DNA of 39,599 nucleotides, from assembly GCF_009863025.1 (NCBI RefSeq), contig NZ_WWIR01000391.1:1-39599 (forward strand), written 5' to 3'. The translations under genes were made by a program, and so were the position numbers. The stretch comes from Streptomyces sp. SID4985 (GTDB taxonomy: Bacteria > Actinomycetota > Actinomycetes > Streptomycetales > Streptomycetaceae). The notes under the pieces were generated by a model, which saw only the letters and a program-made list of their open reading frames with translations, had not been told where the DNA came from and did no database searches. Below are positions 23,687 through 31,041 of the stretch, piece after piece. Numbering within the stretch: position 1 is the stretch's first letter; each line of letters opens with the position of its first letter.

Positions 23687-23703
23687 ACCTAGACCCCCTA
23701 GGT
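23687..23703. promoter_or_regulatory. Short inverted repeat upstream of the FBP gene
   Basis: ACCTAG and CTAGGT flank ACCCC, 29 nt before ATG 23732. The size and position suit an operator or leader hairpin. It is not a good iron box. Confidence 0.3.
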
Positions 23704-23731
23704 TCCCCGAGCCGCACCCGAAGGACCCCTC

Positions 23732-24226
23732 ATGCGACCGCTCACCGAGCAGGACATCCGCGCCTCGTTCGTCAACTGCTCCAAGGGCGAGGCCAAACGG
23801 CTGACGGTCCCGCGCGATCTGGCCGAACGCCCCTGGGACGACCTCGACTTCCTCGGCTGGCGCGATCCCGGGGCGCCCGACCGCAGCTATCTGGTGGTGG
23901 AGCGGGCGGGCGGCCTCACCGGGGTGGCCCTGCGCTTCCCGCCCGCGCGCCACGGCTTCCTGCACCGCAGCATGTGCTCGGTGTGCCTGACGACCCATCG
24001 CGGCGGCGGGGTCTCCCTGATGACGGCCCGCAAGGCGGGCGCGGCCGGGCGCGAGGGCAACTCGATCGGCGTGTACATGTGCGCGGACCTGGCGTGTTCC
24101 CTGTACGTGCGCGGCCGGAAGGTGCCCGACTCCGGCACCCGCTTCGAGGAGAGCCTCACCGTCCAGGAGCAGATCGACCGGGCCAACGCCAACCTGGCGG
24201 CGTTCGTGGACAAGCTGTGTACGTGA
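23732..24226 (+). CDS. FBP-domain (FusB-like zinc-binding) protein
   Basis: 164 residues with the treble-clef zinc finger of the FBP/FusB family: Cys82 and Cys85 (MCSVC) and Cys117 and Cys122 (MCADLAC). The N-terminal part (MRPLTEQDIRASFVNCSKGEAKRL) and the C-terminal helix (ESLTVQEQIDRANANLAAFVDKLC) also match. FusB binds elongation factor G and rescues it from fusidic acid. Actinobacterial homologues are chromosomal with unknown physiological function; a role in EF-G release or drug tolerance is inferred. ATG 23732 follows AAGGA. Confidence 0.88.
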   Translation: MRPLTEQDIRASFVNCSKGEAKRLTVPRDLAERPWDDLDFLGWRDPGAPDRSYLVVERAGGLTGVALRFPPARHGFLHRSMCSVCLTTHRGGGVSLMTARKAGAAGREGNSIGVYMCADLACSLYVRGRKVPDSGTRFEESLTVQEQIDRANANLAAFVDKLCT

Positions 24227-24299
24227 GTCACCTACGTCACACGAACGGTCCTCTTTCGGCCCCGTTCACCGCCCGCCCGGAACGGGAACAGGGCAAGGG

Positions 24300-25544
24300 A
24301 TGCCAGACGTACGGAAGTGGACAGCCGAGCTGCGGCGCCTGATCGCGCGCCGCCGCGAACCGGTGGTCGTGCAGACGCTGCGGTCGGCCTTCGCGGCGAC
24401 GATCGCCTACGTCATCGCGCTCCGGCTCAGCCCCGAGCCCGCCCCGCTGACCTCGCCCCTGACCGCGCTGCTGGTCGTCCAGGTCACGTTCTACGCGACG
24501 CTCACCAACGGCATCCGCCGGGTGAACGCGGTGGTCGCGGGGGTCGTGGTCGCCATCATCTTCAGCCTGCTCGTCGGGCTGACCTGGTGGAGTCTGGCCC
24601 TGCTGATCGTGTCCGCGCTGACGGTGGGCCACCTGGTGCGCGTGCACGAGTACGTGGTCGAGGTGGCGATCAGCGCCATGCTGGTGCTCGGGGTCACCAC
24701 CGTCGGCTTCACGGCGTGGGCGCGGATCGTGGAGACGCTGATCGGCGCCATCACGGGCATGGCCTGCAATCTGCTGCTGCCGCCGCCGGTGTGGGTGGAC
24801 GAGGCGGGCCGCTCGATCGACGGTCTGGCCCGCCGGGTACGGCAGTTGATGCTCCGGATGGGTGAGGAGGCCGCGGGCGCCGTCCCCTGGCAGCAGGCGG
24901 CCGAGCGGCTGCACGAGGCCCGCCGCATGGACCACGAGATCGTCGAGGTGGACGCCTCGCTCAGGCAGGCCGAGGACAGTCTGCGGCTCAACCCGCGCGT
25001 CAAGGAGGGGCTCCTGCACCGGGTGGTGCTGCGCACCGGCCTGGACACTCTGGAGATCTGCACCGTCGTCCTGCGCGTGATGGCCCGCTCCTTCACCGAC
25101 CTGGCGAAGGCGCGGGGCGGCCGGGAGCTGTTCCCGCCGCCGATCGGGGCGACCGTGCAGCAGGTGCTGTCCGAGATCGCGGACGCGGTGGTGAGCTTCG
25201 CGGTGCTGGTCACCACCGACCTCAGCGCGAACGCCGAGTCGGCGGAGGCCCGGCTCACGGCCGAGCTGCACACGGCGGCCGCCACCCGCGACCGGCTCGC
25301 GGAACAGATCAAGCGGGAGATCGGCTCGGACTGGGCCAACTGGCAGCTGATGGGCGCGGTGCTTGCCGAGGTGAGCCGCATCATCGACGAGATGGACACC
25401 GAGCACCGCAGCCGCCGCCTCCTGGAAGAGCTGGACCGGGTGTCCCGGCAGCAGCGGGCGCGGCTGCCCCGGATGAACCGCCTGCGCGAACGGCTCGGCG
25501 TCCAGGAGGACTTGTGGCGCAATCGCACGGGAGCCGGGCGCTGA
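24300..25544 (+). CDS. FUSC/aromatic-acid-exporter-like membrane protein
   Basis: 414 residues. The N-terminal half has about six hydrophobic segments (AAFAATIAYVIALRL; PLTALLVVQVTFYATLTNGI; VVVAIIFSLLVGLTWWSLALLIVSAL; AISAMLVLGVTTVGF; LIGAITGMACNLLLPPP), matching the ArAE/FUSC family. The long C-terminal half is cytosolic and helical, rich in Arg/Glu (MGEEAAGAVPWQQAAERLHEARRM onward), probably coiled-coil. Family members export aromatic acids or similar compounds, but actinobacterial members are untested. ATG 24300 has AAGG 4 nt upstream. Confidence 0.8.
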   Translation: MPDVRKWTAELRRLIARRREPVVVQTLRSAFAATIAYVIALRLSPEPAPLTSPLTALLVVQVTFYATLTNGIRRVNAVVAGVVVAIIFSLLVGLTWWSLALLIVSALTVGHLVRVHEYVVEVAISAMLVLGVTTVGFTAWARIVETLIGAITGMACNLLLPPPVWVDEAGRSIDGLARRVRQLMLRMGEEAAGAVPWQQAAERLHEARRMDHEIVEVDASLRQAEDSLRLNPRVKEGLLHRVVLRTGLDTLEICTVVLRVMARSFTDLAKARGGRELFPPPIGATVQQVLSEIADAVVSFAVLVTTDLSANAESAEARLTAELHTAAATRDRLAEQIKREIGSDWANWQLMGAVLAEVSRIIDEMDTEHRSRRLLEELDRVSRQQRARLPRMNRLRERLGVQEDLWRNRTGAGR

Positions 25545-25646
25545 TGCCTCCGCCCGGCCGGCCCGCCTTGCTTTCCCGGGTCGCGCCGCGCCAAGGTGGC
25601 CGTGACGTACGGGGCTGAGCGGACCGAGGGGCGGCTGAGGGCACGG

Positions 25647-26915
25647 ATGTACGGCAGGGACGACGCCGGGTACAGGAACGCGGGCCCACGGCCACGCGGC
25701 GGCTGGAACAGGCGCCGGTTCGTCGGCGCCCTGGCAGGCGCGGCGGCCGTGGTGGCGGTGCCCTCCCCGGCACCTCCGCCGGAGCCCCGCGCGGACGGCA
25801 CGCCACCGCACGGCACTCCGCCGGACGGCACTCCGGCAGGCGCCGGGAATCCGGCCCCGGAGAGCCGCCCAACACACCCCGCCGCCACCGGCCCCCGCCC
25901 CCTCTACCTCGGCACCTACACCTCGGGCGAGAACGGCGGCAAGGGCATCGGCAGGGCGTCGTACGACCCGGCGACCGGCACGGTCACCGGTGCGGGCGTC
26001 CTGGCGGAGGTCCCCGACCCGTCGTATCTGGCCGTGCACCCGGACGGCCGCACGCTGTACGCGGTGGACGAGCGCGAGGACGGCGCGGTGACCGCCGTAC
26101 GGCTCGCGGACGGCACGGTTCTCGGCAGCCGGAGCACGGGCGGTTCGGCCCCCTGCCATGTGTCGGTGCATCCGGGCGGACGCTGGCTGCTGAGCGCGAA
26201 CTACGGCTCGGGCAGCGTCGCCGTGCACCCGCTGGACGCCTCGGGCGCCCCCGGTGAGCGCACCGCGCTGGTCACCCACTCGGCCCCGCCCCCGGGTCCG
26301 GGTCAACAGGGCCCGCACGCGCACCAGTTCCTCACCGCCCCGGACGGGAAGCACGTCCTCGCGGTCGATCTCGGCACCGACACGGTCTACACGTACCGCC
26401 TCGACACCACGCACGGCACGCTCGCCGAGGTGTCCCGGGCGGCGGCCCGGCCCGGCGCGGGGCCGCGCCATCTGACCTTCCACCCGGGCGGCCGGTACGC
26501 CTATCTGGCCAACGAGGTGGACGACACGGTGGCCGTCTGCGCGTACGACCTCGAGAGCGGCCGTCTGACGATCGGCGACCCGCAGCCCACCGGCTCACGG
26601 GCCGGGGTGACCAACTATCCGGCCCAGTTCGTGGTGAGCGCCGACGGCGCGCACGCGTTCCTCGCCAACCGGGGTGACAACAGCATCGCCCGGTACGCCG
26701 TCGAGGCCGACGGCGCCCGGCTGCGACTGCTCGGCACCGTGCCGGTGGAGGGGGACTTCCCGCGCCAGATCGCGCTGTCCCCGGACGGCCGCCTGCTGTT
26801 CGCGGCGAACCAGCGCTCCGGCACGGTCGGCGTGTTCCACGTGGACGGCGGGGAACTGCGGCTCGCGGGCGAGCCGTTCGCGTCACCCGTCGCCGTCTGC
26901 GCGGTGCCGCTGTAG
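25647..26915 (+). CDS. Tat-exported lactonase-family beta-propeller protein
   Basis: 422 residues from ATG 25647 (GAGGG upstream). The N-terminus carries a twin-arginine signal (NRRRFVGALAGAAAVVAV), so the protein should be folded and exported by Tat. A Pro-rich spacer precedes a seven-bladed propeller of the 6-phosphogluconolactonase/lactonase family: repeats include HPDGRTLYAVDE, HPGGRWLLSANYGSGSVAVHPL, GPHAHQFLTAPDGKHVLAVDLGTDTVYTYRL, HPGGRYAYLANEVDDTVAV and SPDGRLLFAANQRSGTVGVF. Substrate may be an extracellular lactone; a role in the pentose pathway is unlikely outside the cytosol. Its 3' end overlaps the convergent DUF2470 gene by 33 nt. Confidence 0.88.
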   Translation: MYGRDDAGYRNAGPRPRGGWNRRRFVGALAGAAAVVAVPSPAPPPEPRADGTPPHGTPPDGTPAGAGNPAPESRPTHPAATGPRPLYLGTYTSGENGGKGIGRASYDPATGTVTGAGVLAEVPDPSYLAVHPDGRTLYAVDEREDGAVTAVRLADGTVLGSRSTGGSAPCHVSVHPGGRWLLSANYGSGSVAVHPLDASGAPGERTALVTHSAPPPGPGQQGPHAHQFLTAPDGKHVLAVDLGTDTVYTYRLDTTHGTLAEVSRAAARPGAGPRHLTFHPGGRYAYLANEVDDTVAVCAYDLESGRLTIGDPQPTGSRAGVTNYPAQFVVSADGAHAFLANRGDNSIARYAVEADGARLRLLGTVPVEGDFPRQIALSPDGRLLFAANQRSGTVGVFHVDGGELRLAGEPFASPVAVCAVPL

Positions 26916-27605
26916 GGCGCGCGGGCAGGCGGCGGCCGCCTGGGTGAGCAGGGCGTGCATCCGCTCGGTGAGCTGCGAGACGTCGTCGGCGGGCGTGTGG
27001 AACGCCAGGCGTACGTCGCCGTGGGCGCGGCTGCGCTCGATGCGCAGGGTGAGTCCGTGCCGGTCCACGGCGACGGGGGCGACCCGGGTCGCGGCGTGCA
27101 GGCTCTCGGGCCGCACCAGGCGGGTCAGCCGCTCCACCGCGTCCGGGTGGGAGTCGGCCAGATGGGTGAGCAACTGGGCCTCGGCGAGGGCCAGCGGGTC
27201 GGGCCGGGCGGCGGCGAACTCCTCCAGGCCGACGACCTGGGCGCCGGAGGGCAGCCGGAGGACCACGCGGGTGGGCCGGAAGTGCAGCGCACCGCTGCCC
27301 TGCGAGAGCCAGCCGGCGATCCAGAGCCGGGCCCGGATGCGCTGGCGCACCGGCACCGGGGCCACGTCGGCGAACTCCAGTACGGCGCTGGGCTCACCGC
27401 GCGGCGCACAGAGGGCCGCCGTGTGCAGGGCGCTGTCCTCGGGCACGTCGAGGAGCACCCCGCCGTCCTCGGTCACGGAGTGCGCGCCGACGTACTCCTC
27501 CCGGGCGCCCTCGGCGGTCACCGCGCACGACCACGCGGCCGCGAGGACCGACCTCGCCCGCTCCGCCGCTCCGGGTCCGGCCGCCCAGTCCTGCGTGTCA
27601 CCCAT
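26883..27605 (-). CDS. DUF2470 (haem-utilisation related) protein under an iron box
   Basis: 240-residue soluble protein. The C-terminal DUF2470 domain (about 160-240: SHPDAVERLTRLVRPESLHAATRVAPVAVDRHGLTLRI through FHTPADDVSQL and ERMHALL) matches the domain found in haem-degrading HugZ/HutZ-like proteins; the N-terminal half looks like a split-barrel relative but lacks a clear flavin or haem signature. ATG 27605 is preceded by AAGGAGG, and the iron box at 27618-27636 lies just upstream. The 3' end overlaps the lactonase gene by 33 nt on the opposite strand. A role in iron or haem handling is inferred from the box and the domain. Confidence 0.85.
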   Translation of the reverse strand: MGDTQDWAAGPGAAERARSVLAAAWSCAVTAEGAREEYVGAHSVTEDGGVLLDVPEDSALHTAALCAPRGEPSAVLEFADVAPVPVRQRIRARLWIAGWLSQGSGALHFRPTRVVLRLPSGAQVVGLEEFAAARPDPLALAEAQLLTHLADSHPDAVERLTRLVRPESLHAATRVAPVAVDRHGLTLRIERSRAHGDVRLAFHTPADDVSQLTERMHALLTQAAAACPRALQRHRADGDG

Positions 27606-27617
27606 CCCGAGTCCTCC

Positions 27618-27636
27618 TTAGGTAAGCCTTGCCTAA
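27618..27636. promoter_or_regulatory. DmdR/IdeR-type iron box
   Basis: TTAGGTAAGCCTTGCCTAA agrees with the DtxR-family box TTAGGTTAGGCTCACCTAA at 15 of 19 positions and is itself an almost perfect palindrome. It directly adjoins the ribosome site of the DUF2470 gene, so a bound DmdR/IdeR would block transcription in iron-rich cells. Confidence 0.8.
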
Positions 27637-27713
27637 CTTATCGAAGATCCGGGCGCGCGCCAACCACGCCGCGCCGAACGGGTGACGAGAGAGTTCCCGG
27701 GGAAACGCCAACG

Positions 27714-27742
27714 GGCCGCCGTCCCACAGGACTTCGGCGGCC
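27714..27742 (-). terminator. Hairpin downstream of the TetR gene
   Basis: GGCCGCCG (27714-27721) pairs with CGGCGGCC (27735-27742) across 13 nt, about 50 nt after the TetR stop. A GUU-rich run follows on the minus strand. It may terminate the TetR transcript. Confidence 0.35.
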
Positions 27743-27791
27743 GTGCGGGGACTGCGAACTGGCCGCGGGTGCTACGGAATGACCGCGGGGG

Positions 27792-28397
27792 CTACGAGAT
27801 GACGCCCAGCAGCGCCCGCGCGCACAGCTCGCGGACCTCGTCGCGGTCCGGGGTGCCCTCGCGCAGCCACTCCAGGCAGACGGCGGTGGTGAACGCCAGC
27901 CAGCCGCGCACCGCGAGCCGGGCGGGCGCCGCCTCCTCGAAGCCGGGCCCGAACTCCGGGTCGGCGGCGAGCGCGGCGAGGATCTGCCGCTCCTGGGCGG
28001 CGAGGGCCCGCTGATAGACCCGGCGTACGGCCTGGTCACCGGCCGCGTCGGCGCGATGGAAGGCGCGGAAGCCGTGGGCGTGGGTCTCGACGTAGGTCAG
28101 ATAGGTGTCCAGACCGGCGGCGAGCTGCTCGCGTACCGGAACCCCGGGCACGGGCGCGGTCATGCGCAGCATCCGCTCGCTCTCGCGCTCGACGACCGCC
28201 GCGAAGAAGTCCCGCTTGTTCGGGAAGTAGTGGTAGAGCAGCCCGCGCGAGACCCCGGCGATCTCGGCGACGCGCTCGATCCACACGTCGTCGTAGGGGC
28301 TCTCGGAGAACAGCCGGGCGCCGACCGAGAGCAACTGCTCGCGGCGCTCCTCGGTGCTGAGTCTGCGCCGGGCGCGTTCCCCCTCGTTCGCGGCCAT
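27792..28397 (-). CDS. TetR-family transcriptional regulator
   Basis: 201 residues from ATG 28397 (AAGGTGG upstream). N-terminal TetR helix-turn-helix at about 14-62: RREQLLSVGARLFSESPYDDVWIERVAEIAGVSRGLLYHYFPNKRDFFAAV. The C-terminal domain (from about 75) is helical and ligand-binding, with no identifiable specificity. It is divergent from the CYP102-like P450 gene and is its likely repressor; related TetR proteins (FadR/BscR type) often control fatty-acid hydroxylase P450 genes. Symmetric elements fill the shared 120-nt intergenic region. Confidence 0.92.
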   Translation of the reverse strand: MAANEGERARRRLSTEERREQLLSVGARLFSESPYDDVWIERVAEIAGVSRGLLYHYFPNKRDFFAAVVERESERMLRMTAPVPGVPVREQLAAGLDTYLTYVETHAHGFRAFHRADAAGDQAVRRVYQRALAAQERQILAALAADPEFGPGFEEAAPARLAVRGWLAFTTAVCLEWLREGTPDRDEVRELCARALLGVIS

Positions 28398-28410
28398 GCG
28401 GCCACCTTAC

Positions 28411-28457
28411 TTGACGCCGGTTCAACAAGCGGACCAGACTGAACCGGCTATTGAACT
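28411..28457. promoter_or_regulatory. Candidate operator of the TetR/P450 pair
   Basis: GCCGGTTCA (28416-28424) and TGAACCGGC (28440-28448) form a perfect 9-bp inverted repeat with 15-nt spacer. TTGAC-N4-GTTCAA (28411-28425) gives an overlapping half-symmetric site, and TTGAAC recurs at 28451. Several TGAAC/GTTCA half sites therefore sit between the divergent starts at 28397 and 28518. Confidence 0.55.
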
Positions 28458-28517
28458 CGCGTACAACACGCACGGATCGCAGGCACAACCGTCCGCTGGA
28501 TCAAGGGAGATCACGCC

Positions 28518-30128
28518 ATGGCGGAGACGACGGAGAGCGGGCTGCCGAAGGGTTTCCGCAGCGCCGAGCACGGCTGGCCGGAGCTGGGCCGCATCCCGCA
28601 CCCTTCACGCCGGCTGCCGCTGGTCGGTGACGTGGTGGGCGTGGACCGGCGCCGCCCGCTCCAGGACTCGATGCGCTTCGGGCGGGAGCTGGGACCGATC
28701 TTCCGGCGGCGGGCGTTCGGCAGGGAGTTCGTGTTCGTGTGGGGCGCGAAGCTCGCCGCCGATCTCGCTGACGAGTCGCGCTTCGCCAAGCACGTCGGCC
28801 TCGGGGTCGCCAATCTGCGGCCGGTCGTCGGGGACGGCCTGTTCACGGCGTACAACCACGAGTCCAACTGGCAGCTCGCGCACGACGTCCTGGCCCCCGG
28901 CTTCAGCCGCGAGGCGATGGAGACCTACCACGGGATGATGCTGTCGGTCGCCGCGCGGCTGACCGCGCACTGGGACGGCGAGCTGGCGGCCGGGCGCACC
29001 GTGGACGTGCCCGGGGACATGACCAAGCTGACCCTGGAGACCATCGCGCGCACCGGCTTCGGGCACGACTTCGGCTCCTTCGAGCGGGACCGGCCGCACC
29101 CCTTCGTCCGGGCGATGATCGGCACCCTCACCTACGCCCAGCGCCTGAACAGCGTGCCAGGACCGCTGGCCCCGCTGCTGCTGCGCACCGCCGCCCGGCG
29201 CAACGCGGCCGACATCGCCCACCTCAACCGCACGGTGGACGCGCTGGTGGCCGCGCGGCGCGGCTCCGGCGGCGGTGGCAGTGGCGGCTCCGGCGGTGGC
29301 ACCGGTGACCTCCTCGACCGGATGCTGGAGACCGCCCACCCCGTCACCGGGGAACGGCTCTCGGCGGAGAACGTCCGCAAGCAGGTCATCACCTTCCTGG
29401 TCGCGGGCCACGAGACGACCTCCGGCGCGCTCTCCTTCGCCCTGTACTACCTCGCCCGGCACCCGGAGATCGCCGCCCGCGCCCGCGCCGAGGTGGACCG
29501 CGTCTGGGGCGACACACCGGAGCCGGGCTACGACCAGGTCGCCAAGCTGCGGTACATGCGCCGGGTCCTGGACGAGTCGCTCCGGCTGTGGCCGACCGCG
29601 CCCGCCTACGCCCGGGAGGCCACGCGGGACACCGTGCTCGCCGGGGAGCACCCGATGCGCCGGGGCGCGTGGGCGCTGGTCCTGCTGCCGCTGCTGCACC
29701 GCGACCCCGAGGTGTGGGGCGAGGACGCCGGGCGCTTCGACCCGGACCGCTTCGACGCCAAGGCGGTACGCGGCCGGGCGCCGCACACCTTCAAGCCGTT
29801 CGGCACCGGCGCGCGGGCCTGCATCGGCCGCCAGTTCGCGCTGCACGAGGCGACACTCGTGCTCGGCCTGCTGCTGCGCCGCTACGAGCTGCGGGCCGAC
29901 CCCGGCTACCGGCTGGAGGTCACCGAGCGGCTGACGCTGATGCCGGAGGGGCTGCGGCTGGGGCTGGAGCGGCGGGGGCCGGTCGCGGCGGGCGTCTCGG
30001 CGGGACGTGCGGAGGGGGCGGGTTCCGACTCCGGGTCCGCCGCGTCGGGGGCGGGTTCCGGGTCCAAGTCCGCCCCGTCCGGGGCCGGTTCAGTCGGCGG
30101 TTGCCCAGTGCACCGGGCGGACCAGTGA
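28518..30128 (+). CDS. CYP102-like cytochrome P450 lacking a reductase domain
   Basis: 536 residues from ATG 28518 (AGGGAG upstream). It closely tracks the haem domain of CYP102 enzymes: DGLFTAYN (Phe109), LTLETIARTGFGHDFGSF, AGHETT (296-301), E353-x2-R356 and ligand Cys435 (FKPFGTGARACIG). There is no flavodoxin domain; the sequence instead ends in a 48-residue Gly/Ser/Ala tail ending GGCPVHRADQ. A Gly/Ser run at about 249-263 sits in the loop before the I-helix. It is likely a fatty-acid hydroxylase needing a separate redox partner; a CYP147-like assignment is possible. Controlled, by position, by the divergent TetR. Overlaps the pentapeptide gene at its 3' end by 39 nt. Confidence 0.92.
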   Translation: MAETTESGLPKGFRSAEHGWPELGRIPHPSRRLPLVGDVVGVDRRRPLQDSMRFGRELGPIFRRRAFGREFVFVWGAKLAADLADESRFAKHVGLGVANLRPVVGDGLFTAYNHESNWQLAHDVLAPGFSREAMETYHGMMLSVAARLTAHWDGELAAGRTVDVPGDMTKLTLETIARTGFGHDFGSFERDRPHPFVRAMIGTLTYAQRLNSVPGPLAPLLLRTAARRNAADIAHLNRTVDALVAARRGSGGGGSGGSGGGTGDLLDRMLETAHPVTGERLSAENVRKQVITFLVAGHETTSGALSFALYYLARHPEIAARARAEVDRVWGDTPEPGYDQVAKLRYMRRVLDESLRLWPTAPAYAREATRDTVLAGEHPMRRGAWALVLLPLLHRDPEVWGEDAGRFDPDRFDAKAVRGRAPHTFKPFGTGARACIGRQFALHEATLVLGLLLRRYELRADPGYRLEVTERLTLMPEGLRLGLERRGPVAAGVSAGRAEGAGSDSGSAASGAGSGSKSAPSGAGSVGGCPVHRADQ

Positions 30129-30929
30129 CCCCGGCAGCCGCGTACCCGGGCCGCCCTTGGCCGCGTTGACCTGCGGCTGGGTGACGAAGAGGGCGCCGGT
30201 GAGGTCGGCGTCGGTGAGATCGGCGTCACGCAGGTCGGCGCCTATCAGGTCCGCGCCCCGGAGATCGGCGCCGGTGAGGTCGGCCGCTATCAGACAGGCA
30301 CCGCGCAGACTGACCCCGCGCAGATCGGCGTCCTTGAGACGGGCGCCGACCAGATCGGCACCCCGGCGGTCCCTGCCCTTCTTCCGGCCGACCCCGCGCC
30401 GGGCCGACTCGCTGACCTGAAGCAGGAGTTGGGCCACCTCGTGCCAGTGGGCGTCGAGGTCCAGCGCGACCAGCTCCTCGGCCTCCCGCCCGGCCAACTC
30501 CTCGGTCCGCTCCCGTGCTTGCCGCAGCTCGGGGTGGAACGGCCGGGCGGCGTCCAGTTCCAGTGCCTCGGCGAGGTACCAGAGCAGTTCGTGCAGACGG
30601 CGGACCACGGGGAACACGTCGAACATCAGCCGGGCCCCGGCCCGTTCGCCCCCGCGCCAGTCCCGGCCGCCGAAGGTGACCTGGGAGACCCGCTGGCCCG
30701 CGCCGAAGCAGTCGTAGACCGTGCAGCCGGTGAAGCCCCGCTCGCGCAGGCCGGTGTGGATGCCGCAGCGGTGGTCGCCGCGCAGGTTGGGGCAGGGCTT
30801 CCCGGCGGGCTTGTCCAGGGCGAAGCCGGAGGAGGCGGCGAACGGCAGCGCGACACAGCACAGGGCGAAGCAGCGCGTGCAGTCGGCGCGCAGGGCGGAA
30901 CGGTCGCTCATACGTTCGCGATCGGGCAT
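30090..30929 (-). CDS. Cys-rich plus pentapeptide-repeat protein, probably leaderless
   Basis: 279 residues from ATG 30929; another ATG at 30911 is also without ribosome site. The N-terminal part (about 15-75) has a Cys cluster, CTRCFALCC, then CPNLRGDHRCGIH and GFTGCTVYDCFG, resembling zinc/iron-chelating YkgJ-type modules. A helical middle part follows. The C-terminal third (about 200-255) holds about ten A-D/N-L-x-x pentapeptide units (ADLVGARLKDADLRGVSLRG, ADLTGADLRGADLIGADL), forming a right-handed beta-helix. This domain pairing recurs in Streptomyces; no function is assigned. TAGGCT lies 7 nt before the ATG. Confidence 0.85.
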   Translation of the reverse strand: MPDRERMSDRSALRADCTRCFALCCVALPFAASSGFALDKPAGKPCPNLRGDHRCGIHTGLRERGFTGCTVYDCFGAGQRVSQVTFGGRDWRGGERAGARLMFDVFPVVRRLHELLWYLAEALELDAARPFHPELRQARERTEELAGREAEELVALDLDAHWHEVAQLLLQVSESARRGVGRKKGRDRRGADLVGARLKDADLRGVSLRGACLIAADLTGADLRGADLIGADLRDADLTDADLTGALFVTQPQVNAAKGGPGTRLPGSLVRPVHWATAD

Positions 30930-30935
30930 GGAGGC

Positions 30936-30996
30936 CAGCCTAGCGACCTCTGACCTGCGGGCTTCTGTTTTTCGGGGGCGCTGCCGGGCTAGGCTG
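30936..30996. promoter_or_regulatory. Divergent promoters with mirrored TAGGCT -10 hexamers
   Basis: CAGCCTAGC (30936-30944) and GCTAGGCTG (30988-30996) are a perfect inverted repeat with 43 nt between. Each arm contains TAGGCT in the correct sense: 7 nt before the minus-strand ATG 30929 (leaderless), and 47 nt before lutA ATG 31042. Shared, coordinated control of the two genes is possible. Confidence 0.5.
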
Positions 30997-31041
30997 CGGA
31001 TGTCCGCCTGCCGAGTGGGAGCCGAGCCCCGAGGAGCCGCG

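Noticed and set aside
23687-23703. ACCTAG-N5-CTAGGT as an iron box
   Set aside because: Too short and lacking the TTAGGT...CCTAA pattern seen at 27618; kept only as a generic inverted repeat.
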